Positions 20,339 through 27,027 of a stretch of 34,658 bases of DNA are shown here, one piece after another; the stretch's first letter is position 1, and each line of letters opens with the position of its first letter. Source of the stretch: Candidatus Nomurabacteria bacterium RIFCSPHIGHO2_01_FULL_41_71 (GTDB lineage Bacteria; Patescibacteriota; Minisyncoccia; Phycocordibacterales; UBA9973). The DNA is taken from positions 1 through 34,658 of the forward strand of contig MFTQ01000007.1 in NCBI GenBank assembly GCA_001785355.1, given 5' to 3'. Below the pieces are notes generated by a model. It was not told the DNA's origin. It searched no databases and saw nothing but the letters and a program-made list of their open reading frames with translations. Made by a program: the position numbers and the translations under genes.

Positions 20339-22036
20339 ATGCCCATATTCGATGATGAGAAACAAAACAGGCAATTGGAAGATCTGCGCATGGAAGAGGA
20401 GGAGGATTTGGTTAAAATTCTGGCGCAGTCAAAATATAATTTGCCTTATATAAACCTCTATCAAACCGTCGTGGATAATGAGGCGCTTCGGGCTATCCCA
20501 GAAAAAGAAGGGCGCGAAATGAACGTGGCGCCTTTCAAGCTTTTTGGAAATAATATCTTCATCGCGCTTCGATCTCCGGCACCGGAGATTTTGGCAAAAT
20601 TAAAAGAAACCATGAAAAGGAAAAATTTAGAGCCCGCTTTTTATATGGTTTCAAGCGCAAGTCTGGAAAAAGTCTGGGATAGATACAAGGAACTCTCCAT
20701 GGCAGAGAGCTCTACGGAGGGGGGATTGGAAATTTCAGGAGAAGCACTCCGAAATACCGCGCAAAACATGCGTACCATAGAGGACATCGGGCGTAACATC
20801 AAAGAGGTGGTGGAAGGAAGCAAGGTTCATAAAGTTTCCAGATTTTTGGAAATAATTTTAGCCGGAGCTATCGCCATCAAAGCAAGCGATATTCATATCG
20901 AACCGGAAAAGGACAAATGCAGGCTCCGGCTTCGTCTGGATGGGGTGCTTCAAGATATCGCTTTCTTTGAGCTCAATATTTATCATCTTATCAATTCTCG
21001 CATTAAGCTTCTCTCCGGAATGAAATTTACTTCAAAAATAGCCCAAGACGGGCGATTTAATATTTCCGAAGGAGAAGAAGAAATAAGCATCCGTTCTTCG
21101 CTCATCCCGGGAACATACGGTGAAGCCATAGTAATGAGAATTCTCGATCCTAAATCTATCCAGGTAAGAATAGAAGATCTGGGGATAGAGCCACACCTGT
21201 TCTCCATTATAGAAAGCGAAATAAAGAAACCAAACGGAATGATTTTAGTAACGGGACCTACCGGTAGTGGCAAGACTACCACCTTGTATGCGTTTTTGCG
21301 TAAAATCTACAATCCGGAAATAAATATTGTAACTATCGAAGATCCGGTAGAATATCACCTGGAAGGCATTACCCAAACTCAAGTAAACCACAAAAAAGGC
21401 TATAGTTTTCCGGAAGGTCTTCGTTCCGCTCTGCGTCAAGATCCTGACGTAATCATGGTGGGCGAGATCCGAGACGCAGAAACGGCCGAGATCACGGTCC
21501 AGTCGTCGCTTACCGGACATATGGTTTTTTCCACTCTTCACACCAACAACGCCGCTGGGGTAATCCCGCGACTTATCGACCTAAAAGTAAATCCCAAAAT
21601 TATGACTTCTGCTCTTTCTCTCTCTATGGCCCAGAGATTGGTCCGCAAACTTTGTCTCTCCTGCCGTAAAGAAAAAATCCTAACCGCGGAAGAAAATAAA
21701 ACAATCAAGCTGGTGTTAGAAAGTATGAAAACTGAAAAAAAGGATTTTGCAAAACATGATATCAATCCAGTCGAGCCGTTTAAAATATTCACCCCTGTTG
21801 GATGCGACAAGTGCCACCAGACCGGTTACAACGGACGAATAGGAATTTTTGAAGCTATAAAAACGGACGAAGTGATTGAAAAAATAATGCTTGAAAATCC
21901 AAGCGAAAGAGAAATAAAAAAGGCCGCGCGCGATCAAGGAATACTTTCCATGCGACAAGACGGCCTGGTGAAAGTTATGCGCGGCATCACTTCTCTCGAA
22001 GAAGTATCCAGTGTGGTCGACTTATTGGAAGAGTGA
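20339..22036 (+). CDS. pilB: Type IV pilus assembly / type II secretion ATPase (PilB/GspE family)
   Basis: A 565-residue secretion ATPase. After an N-terminal domain (about 1-150) comes the hexameric motor: Walker A G-P-T-G-S-G-K-T-T-T (about 304-313), the Asp box region, Walker B V-I-M-V-G-E-I-R-D, and the His box TGHMVFSTLHTNNA. A tetracysteine metal site follows, C-L-S-C...C-D-K-C-H. It powers pilin polymerisation at the inner membrane. The rest of the pilus machinery is not in this window. A near-palindrome (ATCTCCGGCACCGGAGAT, 20572-20589) lies in the coding sequence but does not look like an insertion. Symbol by family; gspE is equally possible. Confidence 0.9.
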   Translation: MPIFDDEKQNRQLEDLRMEEEEDLVKILAQSKYNLPYINLYQTVVDNEALRAIPEKEGREMNVAPFKLFGNNIFIALRSPAPEILAKLKETMKRKNLEPAFYMVSSASLEKVWDRYKELSMAESSTEGGLEISGEALRNTAQNMRTIEDIGRNIKEVVEGSKVHKVSRFLEIILAGAIAIKASDIHIEPEKDKCRLRLRLDGVLQDIAFFELNIYHLINSRIKLLSGMKFTSKIAQDGRFNISEGEEEISIRSSLIPGTYGEAIVMRILDPKSIQVRIEDLGIEPHLFSIIESEIKKPNGMILVTGPTGSGKTTTLYAFLRKIYNPEINIVTIEDPVEYHLEGITQTQVNHKKGYSFPEGLRSALRQDPDVIMVGEIRDAETAEITVQSSLTGHMVFSTLHTNNAAGVIPRLIDLKVNPKIMTSALSLSMAQRLVRKLCLSCRKEKILTAEENKTIKLVLESMKTEKKDFAKHDINPVEPFKIFTPVGCDKCHQTGYNGRIGIFEAIKTDEVIEKIMLENPSEREIKKAARDQGILSMRQDGLVKVMRGITSLEEVSSVVDLLEE

Positions 22037-22111
22037 ATTTTTAGCAATAGCGCGCGACCACTTCTTATTGCTTAATGCAAATTAAATTGAAAGATAACAT
22101 AAAATTAAAAA

Positions 22112-22256
22112 AGCATTAATCTCCAAACAATCCTTTCCCGGCTGTGCCGGAAGAGTAACAAATTTTTACAGGATAGCCCCAGCGAACTATAAATAGAGCC
22201 AGAACGTCCTGCGTAAACTCGTATAACCAGTGGCTGATTGCTTAGAGATTAATGCT
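22112..22256. ncRNA. Candidate structured RNA in the pilB-ruvB gap, strand uncertain
   Basis: A 145-base segment closed by perfect arms AGCATTAATCTC / GAGATTAATGCT, then an inner CAATC/GATTG helix. Inside are a hairpin around CCGGC-TGT-GCCGG and a second around TTTACAGGA...TCCTGCGTAAA. Read on the minus strand it is followed by TTTTTTAATTTTA, and TATATT lies seven bases before its 5' end. That favours the minus strand, antisense-oriented between two plus-strand genes. It does not match tmRNA, SRP, RNase P or riboswitch cores that I know. Confidence 0.5.
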
Positions 22257-22297
22257 CTCTATGAATATAGATTTTACTACATATAAAAGAACGCAAA

Positions 22298-22365
22298 TGC
22301 TATAATGTTTATATAGTTGTTAATACTCTGTTGATAAACCAACAACTCTAATAGTATAGCATATT
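22298..22365 (+). promoter_or_regulatory. ruvB promoter region with inverted repeat
   Basis: An extended -10, TG-C-TATAAT (22298-22306), would give a leader of about 50 bases containing the inverted repeat GTTGTT...AACAAC (about 22316-22346). A second possible start signal, TTGATA then TAGTAT eight bases before the ATG, would be leaderless. The repeat may be a regulator site. Confidence 0.4.
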
Positions 22366-23388
22366 ATGAAACCAAAGTCAAGTCCTAAAACCGAAGATTC
22401 GTTATTGGACCAAACCCTGCGCCCTACCCGCTGGGACGAGTATATTGGCCAAAAACACATAAAAGACAACGTCAAAATCCTGCTTCGAGCCGCCGAAGAA
22501 CGCGGGCACATACCGGAACACATCCTTTTTTACGGACCGCCGGGGCTCGGCAAAACAACTCTCGCCCACTTGATAGCCAAAGAAACAGGCCGGCAAATGA
22601 AGATCACTTCCGGCCCGGCCATTGAAAAAGTGGGTGATTTGGCCTCCATTCTTACCAACCTCGCTTCCGGTGATATTCTTTTCATAGATGAAATTCATCG
22701 GCTCAATAAAATGGTGGAGGAAATACTCTACCCTGCCATGGAATCCGGAGTGCTGGATATAATTATCGGCAAGGGTCCCTCGGCGCGAACTATCCAGCTT
22801 GACCTACCGCCCTTTACCCTGATTGCGGCCACCACTCGGGTCGCGCTCATTTCCTCTCCGCTGCGTTCTCGTTTCTCCGGCGGAGTTTTTCGTTTGGAAT
22901 TTTATTCGGACGAAGAGATCGCGAAAATTGTGGATAGGTCAAGCAATCTCTTAAAAATAAACCTGGATGGAGAGGCTCTGGAAGAAATCGCCAAAAGAAG
23001 CAGGTTCACTCCGCGCACCGCGAATTATTTTCTAAAAAGAGTACGCGACTTCGCCCAAGTTTATAAAAAAAGCAAGGGGGGAAGTTTAGATAAAAAAACC
23101 GTCAAAGAGGCGCTCGATATGCTCTCAGTGGATGAGATCGGCTTGAATAGTTCCGATAGAAAATTTTTAGAAATATTGATTGGAAAATTTGGCGGCGGAC
23201 CAGCGGGGCTCAAAACCCTTGCCGCCGCTCTTTCGGAAGAAGAGGCGACGCTCGAAGAAGTGGTAGAGCCTTACCTGATCCAGCTCGGCCTCCTGGAGCG
23301 CACGGCCCGAGGACGGGTGGCCACAAAAAAAGCGTATGAGCATCTGGAGTTTGACATACCGGAGGGGAAACAAAGTAAATTGATTTAG
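22366..23388 (+). CDS. ruvB: Holliday junction branch migration ATPase RuvB
   Basis: A 340-residue AAA+ motor of normal length. After the N-terminal TLRPTRWDEYIGQKHIKDN come Walker A G-P-P-G-L-G-K-T-T-L (about 56-65), Walker B L-F-I-D-E-I-H-R-L, sensor 1 A-A-T-T-R, the arginine finger region S-P-L-R-S-R-F, and the C-terminal winged helix (about 260-335) that touches DNA. It works with RuvA and RuvC, both in this window but at separate loci. Confidence 0.97.
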   Translation: MKPKSSPKTEDSLLDQTLRPTRWDEYIGQKHIKDNVKILLRAAEERGHIPEHILFYGPPGLGKTTLAHLIAKETGRQMKITSGPAIEKVGDLASILTNLASGDILFIDEIHRLNKMVEEILYPAMESGVLDIIIGKGPSARTIQLDLPPFTLIAATTRVALISSPLRSRFSGGVFRLEFYSDEEIAKIVDRSSNLLKINLDGEALEEIAKRSRFTPRTANYFLKRVRDFAQVYKKSKGGSLDKKTVKEALDMLSVDEIGLNSSDRKFLEILIGKFGGGPAGLKTLAAALSEEEATLEEVVEPYLIQLGLLERTARGRVATKKAYEHLEFDIPEGKQSKLI

Positions 23389-23391
23389 CTT

Positions 23392-23652
23392 TCATCCATA
23401 CAATTCCGGGTGAGTGCCTATGTCTGAAAAGACAATTTTATCTTCATCGAAATATTCAAACACAGCCCTGAAATTCCCAGTAACATTTATACTTCTACAT
23501 CCCTCATATTCACCATGAAGTTTATGATTATTTAAAATAGGATTAGATTTGTCTCTTTTTAATAACTCTAATCGTTCAAAGAATTTATCAACTACCTTGG
23601 CGGACATTTTTTTAATTTTTTTATTAAAATTTGTAGAGAAAGAAACTTGCAT
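23392..23652 (-). CDS. RelE/YafQ-type toxin (mRNA interferase)
   Basis: An 86-residue RelE-fold protein. It has S-F-S-T-N-F-N-K-K-I-K-K, L-N-N-H-K-L-H-G-E-Y-E-G-C-R-S-I-N-V, F-R-A-V-F-E-Y and a final D-I-G-T-H-P-E-L-Y-G. The pattern of basic residues and the C-terminal His fits YafQ-like toxins that cut mRNA on the ribosome. It lies three bases after the antitoxin gene in a classic type II operon. It is convergent with ruvB, with its stop codon only four bases from that of ruvB. Confidence 0.88.
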   Translation of the reverse strand: MQVSFSTNFNKKIKKMSAKVVDKFFERLELLKRDKSNPILNNHKLHGEYEGCRSINVTGNFRAVFEYFDEDKIVFSDIGTHPELYG

Positions 23653-23655
23653 AAT

Positions 23656-23925
23656 TTACACTCCTATTGACTTACGCAACTTTTTTATATCCGTATAAAA
23701 TTTAAGTTTACCACTTTTATATTCTTTTCTTGCGTCTCTGATGGCTTTTCTTAAACGAGTGTTGGGTATCTCTGGAGCATTAAATTCAATTCTTTTTTCT
23801 GAAATTAGCTTCTTTAAATAGGCATTAAAAGCAATAGAAAAATTAAGCCCCATTTCATCCAAGACTTCTTTGGCCTCGCTTTTTAACTTGCTATCCGTCT
23901 TAAAATTTATGACTGTTTGCGACAT
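23656..23925 (-). CDS. RelB/DinJ-family antitoxin
   Basis: An 89-residue protein. The N-terminal ribbon-helix-helix T-V-I-N-F-K-T-D-x-x-L-K-x-x-A and the helix GLNFSIAFNAYLKKLI match RelB/DinJ antitoxins, which bind their own promoter and wrap the toxin with the C-terminal tail. It is first in the operon, with the toxin three bases downstream. Confidence 0.88.
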   Translation of the reverse strand: MSQTVINFKTDSKLKSEAKEVLDEMGLNFSIAFNAYLKKLISEKRIEFNAPEIPNTRLRKAIRDARKEYKSGKLKFYTDIKKLRKSIGV

Positions 23926-23962
23926 ATATACATAGTATATACTGGGTGTATATAAAAGTCAA
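23926..23962 (-). promoter_or_regulatory. Toxin-antitoxin promoter with overlapping palindromic operator
   Basis: On the minus strand, TTGACT, 17 bases and TATACT, then eight bases to the ATG. The region contains AGTATATACT and a further GTATAT/ATATAC repeat across the -10 and spacer. This is the expected layout for autorepression by a ribbon-helix-helix antitoxin. Confidence 0.7.
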
Positions 23963-24021
23963 GCTCGTGATGTGTCTACTATCTTTGTAGGTGTAAAGTT
24001 GGTGGACAAAGGGGGAAAGAA

Positions 24022-24076
24022 TAAATAAAAATAGAAAAGCCGTCAGCGACTTTCCCGAAAGAAAACCGACGACGGC
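24022..24076 (-). terminator. Rho-independent terminator of the GC-rich RNA
   Basis: Minus strand: GCCGTCGTCGG... pairs with ...CGCTGACGGC, allowing a mismatch and wobbles. It is followed by TTTTCTATTTTTATTTATTC. Confidence 0.65.
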
Positions 24077-24196
24077 CGAGATGAGAACATTGAGGGGGCT
24101 CCGGCGTGTTACACTTCCCGGAACCCCGCCCCCTCAGGTCAGTTAGCTAGCCACGTTGGCTAGCCGTGGGTGGGCCTGACCATGCCCACCGCCCAC
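24030..24196 (-). ncRNA. GC-rich structured RNA candidate with own promoter and terminator
   Basis: About 165 bases on the minus strand, far more GC-rich than the surroundings. In order there are: a GGTCAG/CTGACC helix enclosing GCTAGCC-AACGT-GGCTAGC; then GAGGGGGC/GCCCCCTC enclosing TTCCGG...CCGGA with GTG-TAA-CAC at its tip; then a terminator hairpin. A TTGACA box with TAAGCT 16 bases later lies just upstream. No ORF with coding character crosses it. I do not recognise the family. Confidence 0.6.
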
Positions 24197-24202
24197 TCTT
24201 AC

Positions 24203-24230
24203 AGCTTAAACCGATATATATATATGTCAA
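24203..24230 (-). promoter_or_regulatory. Promoter of the GC-rich RNA
   Basis: Minus strand: perfect TTGACA (24225-24230), a 16-base spacer of alternating TA and TAAGCT (24203-24208). Transcription would start near 24196. Confidence 0.5.
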
Positions 24231-24298
24231 ATTTTAGTGGGGAAAACGAAAATAGATAAAAGTATAAAAACATAAGAATTTAATGTATAATCCACGGT

Positions 24299-24931
24299 AT
24301 GCGAACTTTTGTTTTTATAGACGCCTCGAATCTTTTTTATGGCGGAGAAAAGAGCTTGGGTTGGAAAATTGATTACAAGAAACTATTCGGCTATTTGCAA
24401 GAAAAATACAGCGCTAGCCGTATATTTTATTTCGGCGGCGTGGAAATACATAATTTCAAATACGATTACCAGAAAGATGACACAGTGCCAATCGTAGAAC
24501 TTGAAAAATATTTATCTCGTCTTATTAAAGACAAGGGTGAAAAATTAAATGAAGCGGAAATACTTCTTATTGGCAGGCATTTACAGAGGGTTCGTTTTTA
24601 TTTAAAACTCTTGAAATTCGGATACTGTTTATTCTTAAAACCTGTGAAGTTATATGAGCAAGAAGACGGCACTACCAAAAGAAAAGCAAACTGTGATGTT
24701 GATATGGCTTTTTACCTGATGAAGGAGAAAGATAATTTTGATAGAATTATTGTGCTCTCCGGAGATGGAGATTTCCTGCCAGTGTTAAAATACCTGAAAG
24801 AAATCGGGAAAGAAGTATTCATACTTGCCAGAGGTCCGAGAACAGCCAAAGAGATAAGACAGTTTGCTGGCAGTAACTTTAGAGACTTCGAGTATCTACG
24901 AGAAATTTTAAAAATGAAAGATAAAATATAG
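24299..24931 (+). CDS. NYN-domain (PIN-like) protein, LabA/DUF88 type
   Basis: A 210-residue NYN/PIN-like protein. The acidic active-site residues appear in F-I-D-A-S-N-L-F (about 4-11), C-D-V-D-M-A-F-Y-L-M and L-S-G-D-G-D-F-L-P-V-L-K-Y. Near the end A-R-G-P-R-T-A-K-E-I-R-Q is typical of the LabA/DUF88 group. Members are metal-dependent nucleases proposed to act on RNA. The target here is unknown. TATAAT lies seven bases before the ATG, predicting a leaderless message. It is divergent from the GC-rich RNA candidate. Confidence 0.85.
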   Translation: MRTFVFIDASNLFYGGEKSLGWKIDYKKLFGYLQEKYSASRIFYFGGVEIHNFKYDYQKDDTVPIVELEKYLSRLIKDKGEKLNEAEILLIGRHLQRVRFYLKLLKFGYCLFLKPVKLYEQEDGTTKRKANCDVDMAFYLMKEKDNFDRIIVLSGDGDFLPVLKYLKEIGKEVFILARGPRTAKEIRQFAGSNFRDFEYLREILKMKDKI

Positions 24932-24938
24932 AAAACAA

Positions 24939-24965
24939 GAAAGGCACCCGTATAGGATGCCTTTC
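24939..24965. terminator. Hairpin after the NYN gene, possible terminator
   Basis: GAAAGGCA / TGCCTTTC, an 8-base perfect stem with an 11-base loop, eight bases after the NYN stop. The U-tract on the plus strand is poor (ACGTTTAG). On the minus strand TTGTTTTCTAT follows. It may work in either direction. Confidence 0.4.
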
Positions 24966-25065
24966 ACGTTTAGTATCTTGATTGTAGCATAGAATGTTAT
25001 AAAAAAGCAAGGGGGAAAGATAGGTCGATTCAGTTTTAATAAACAACAAAAACAAAACTTAACTT

Positions 25066-25563
25066 ATGCGTATTCTAGGCATTGATCCCGGGTTTGAGAG
25101 ATTGGGAATCGCGGTTTTGGACCCCGTCGCTCGCGAGCGACGGGGTGGAAAAAATTATAATCATTGTGTAATTTTTTCCGAATGCTTCAAGACTTCGGCT
25201 AAATTGGAATTTGCGGAAAGATTGAAGTTGATCGGCGAAGAGGTTAAAAAAGTAATCAAAAAATACAAGCCGGAAGTTTTGGCTATTGAGACTTTATTTT
25301 TTACCACCAATCAGAAAACGGTCATGCGAGTGGCGGAGGCGCGCGGGGTATGTATGTATGAAGCGAAAAAGGCCGGCCTTGATATTTTTGAGGCGACGCC
25401 CCTCCAGATAAAAATAGCCGTAACGGGCTACGGCCGAGCGGACAAGGCGCAGATAATGAAAATGCTTAAAATGTTGGTGGAAATAGAGAAAAATAAAACA
25501 TCGGATGATGAGCTTGACGCTATCGCTGTTGCTTTAACCGGGTTTTCCACACTTCGAGTCTAA
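25066..25563 (+). CDS. ruvC: Holliday junction resolvase RuvC with palindromic insertion
   Basis: A 165-residue RuvC. This RNase H-fold dimer cuts four-way junctions brought by RuvAB. Catalytic acids are seen in I-L-G-I-D-P-G (Asp7), L-A-I-E-T-L-F-F (Glu) and S-D-D-E-L-D-A-I-A (Asp pair). Between the first two beta strands the sequence DPVARERRG is coded by a perfect 26-base palindrome and appears inserted, since relatives have a short turn there. No clear ribosome binding site or close -10 is visible upstream. Confidence 0.94.
   Translation: MRILGIDPGFERLGIAVLDPVARERRGGKNYNHCVIFSECFKTSAKLEFAERLKLIGEEVKKVIKKYKPEVLAIETLFFTTNQKTVMRVAEARGVCMYEAKKAGLDIFEATPLQIKIAVTGYGRADKAQIMKMLKMLVEIEKNKTSDDELDAIAVALTGFSTLRV
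25121..25146. repeat. Perfect 26-base palindrome in ruvC
   Basis: ACCCCGTCGCTCG/CGAGCGACGGGGT is self-complementary over its full length. It is much more GC-rich than the gene and codes the apparent insertion DPVARERRG. Confidence 0.85.
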
Positions 25564-25646
25564 TTGCTATTGCCAAGTTTTTTTGATTTTGATACAAAAT
25601 AAGCGTTATTAGAATAATTTTGCGATCCGCCTCGAGCGGATAAGTT

Positions 25647-25760
25647 ATGGATGAAGAAGAAAAATTAGAAGATGGGGAAGAGCCGATGGAAGAAACTCAA
25701 GGAGAGGATGGTTTCAGATTTGAAGACGATGAATATGACGACCCGGATCGAGACCATTAA
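25647..25760 (+). CDS. Small highly acidic protein, unknown function
   Basis: A 37-residue ORF, too short for the track: MDEEEKLEDGEEPMEETQGE... ending PDRDH. About half the residues are Asp or Glu, so it would be disordered and strongly negative. A TTGATT/TTGATA and TAGAAT region lies about 40-80 bases upstream. An inverted repeat ATCCGC-CTCGA-GCGGAT sits just before the ATG. It is followed at once by a strong terminator, which supports expression. No family recognised. Confidence 0.5.
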   Translation: MDEEEKLEDGEEPMEETQGEDGFRFEDDEYDDPDRDH

Positions 25761-25796
25761 ATAGAAAAACGGAAGCAAAGCTTCCGTTTTTCTATT
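25761..25796. terminator. Bidirectional terminator between the acidic ORF and tyrS
   Basis: ATAGAAAAACGGAAGC-AAA-GCTTCCGTTTTTCTAT is a perfect 16-base stem with A-rich and T-rich flanks. It gives a U-tract in both directions. The tyrS stop codon lies inside it. Confidence 0.85.
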
Positions 25797-26988
25797 TTAC
25801 GGATATTTTAACAAATCTTTTCTTGCCGATTTTCAGAATAATATCTGAGGTAAGGGGGAAATACGGATCCGTGATACTTTGACGGTTTCCCAGATCATGA
25901 ATACCGGAAGCGTTCACCAGCCTGCGCCACTCGCTTTTTGATTTCAAGACCTTGCTTTTTACCAACACATCGCCCAGAAGCTCTTCTCTCTTCCCCGCTA
26001 TTTCTTCCATCTCTTCCGGTATCTCTCCCTTTTGAAAAGTATTGATAAAATTCGCTTCAGCCAGTTTTGCTTTTTTTTCTCCGTGATAAATTTTCACAAT
26101 CTCATAAGCTAGCTTCATTTTTATGTCGCGCGGATTTACTTTTTTCTCAAGTTTGTTCTTAAGCTCTGAAATTTCAAAAAGTGGTAAATCGGTACAAAGA
26201 GTAAAATACTTTATAATGAGATTATCTTTTACCGCCATGACTTTTATAAACATATTATCCGCAGTATCGAGAATAGAAATTACATTTCCCCAAGAAGAAG
26301 ACATTTTTCTGCCATCGGTGCCTTCGAGCATGGAAACAGTCATAATATCCTGTTCTTTTTCTCCGTACCTTTTTTGGACTGTTCTCCCGGCTTTCAAATT
26401 AAAAAGCTGATCGAACCCCCCAATTTCAACATCCGCTTTTACGGCAACACTATCATAACCCTGTAAGGCCGGGTACATAAACTCGACTACAAAAATATCT
26501 TTGCCTTTTTCGAGTCTCTCCTTAAAATTTCTTCTTTTTGACATCTGTTGCACGGTAAAGCATTCAAGTAAGCGAGCCATTTCAAGATAACTCATCTTGG
26601 CCAACCATTTGGAATTGTACTGGATTTCACATTTCGAAATATCAATTACTTTTTTGATTTGCTTGAGATAATCTTTTAAATTTTTTTTAATCTGCTTATC
26701 AGCGAGCATCGGTCTTTTTTCGAGCTTATCCGAAGGATCACCAATCTTGGCGGTAAAATCACCTATAATAAGCACAATTTTATGTCCTAAATCTTGAAAA
26801 GATTTCAGTTTTCGTAACGCAACTGCTCTGCCTAAATGAATATCGGGGCCCGTGGGATCTATCCCAAGTTTGATACGGAGCTGTTCTCCGGAAAGCAAAG
26901 CCTTTCGTAAATGTTCCCTGATAAAAATATCCTGTGTCCCCCTGGTAAGCAGCTCGTCAATTTTGCTTTCATCCGTTGATACTTTCAT
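25792..26988 (-). CDS. tyrS: Tyrosyl-tRNA synthetase
   Basis: A 398-residue class I aminoacyl-tRNA synthetase, near normal length. The HIGH-type motif is D-I-H-L-G-R-A (about 50-56). Tyr-site residues lie in the Q-G-Y-D-S-V and G-G-x-D-Q-L-F-N segments. The KMSKS-type loop is G-R-K-M-S-S-S-W-G-N (about 226-235), and an S4-like RNA-binding domain ends the protein (about 330-398). TATTAT lies seven bases before the ATG. Its promoter faces away from that of the penicillin-binding protein gene in a 39-base gap. Confidence 0.95.
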   Translation of the reverse strand: MKVSTDESKIDELLTRGTQDIFIREHLRKALLSGEQLRIKLGIDPTGPDIHLGRAVALRKLKSFQDLGHKIVLIIGDFTAKIGDPSDKLEKRPMLADKQIKKNLKDYLKQIKKVIDISKCEIQYNSKWLAKMSYLEMARLLECFTVQQMSKRRNFKERLEKGKDIFVVEFMYPALQGYDSVAVKADVEIGGFDQLFNLKAGRTVQKRYGEKEQDIMTVSMLEGTDGRKMSSSWGNVISILDTADNMFIKVMAVKDNLIIKYFTLCTDLPLFEISELKNKLEKKVNPRDIKMKLAYEIVKIYHGEKKAKLAEANFINTFQKGEIPEEMEEIAGKREELLGDVLVKSKVLKSKSEWRRLVNASGIHDLGNRQSITDPYFPLTSDIILKIGKKRFVKISVK

Positions 26989-26995
26989 GATTCGA

Positions 26996-27019
26996 ATAAT
27001 ATCATATTTCTGCTATAAT
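26996..27019. promoter_or_regulatory. Divergent tyrS / PBP promoter core
   Basis: Minus strand: TATTAT seven bases before the tyrS ATG. Plus strand: TG-C-TATAAT (27011-27019) eight bases before the PBP ATG, with a weak TTCGAA 17 bases upstream. Both -10 elements fit within 24 bases. Confidence 0.55.
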
Positions 27020-27027
27020 CGGTAGAA

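Noticed and set aside
20266-20391. 42-residue N-terminal extension of PolA
   Set aside because: It overlaps the start of the divergent pilB-like gene and crosses both promoters. Homologues start near the inner Met.
22112-22256. tmRNA, SRP RNA or RNase P RNA in the pilB-ruvB gap
   Set aside because: The segment is too short for tmRNA or RNase P RNA, and the conserved SRP loop sequence is not present.
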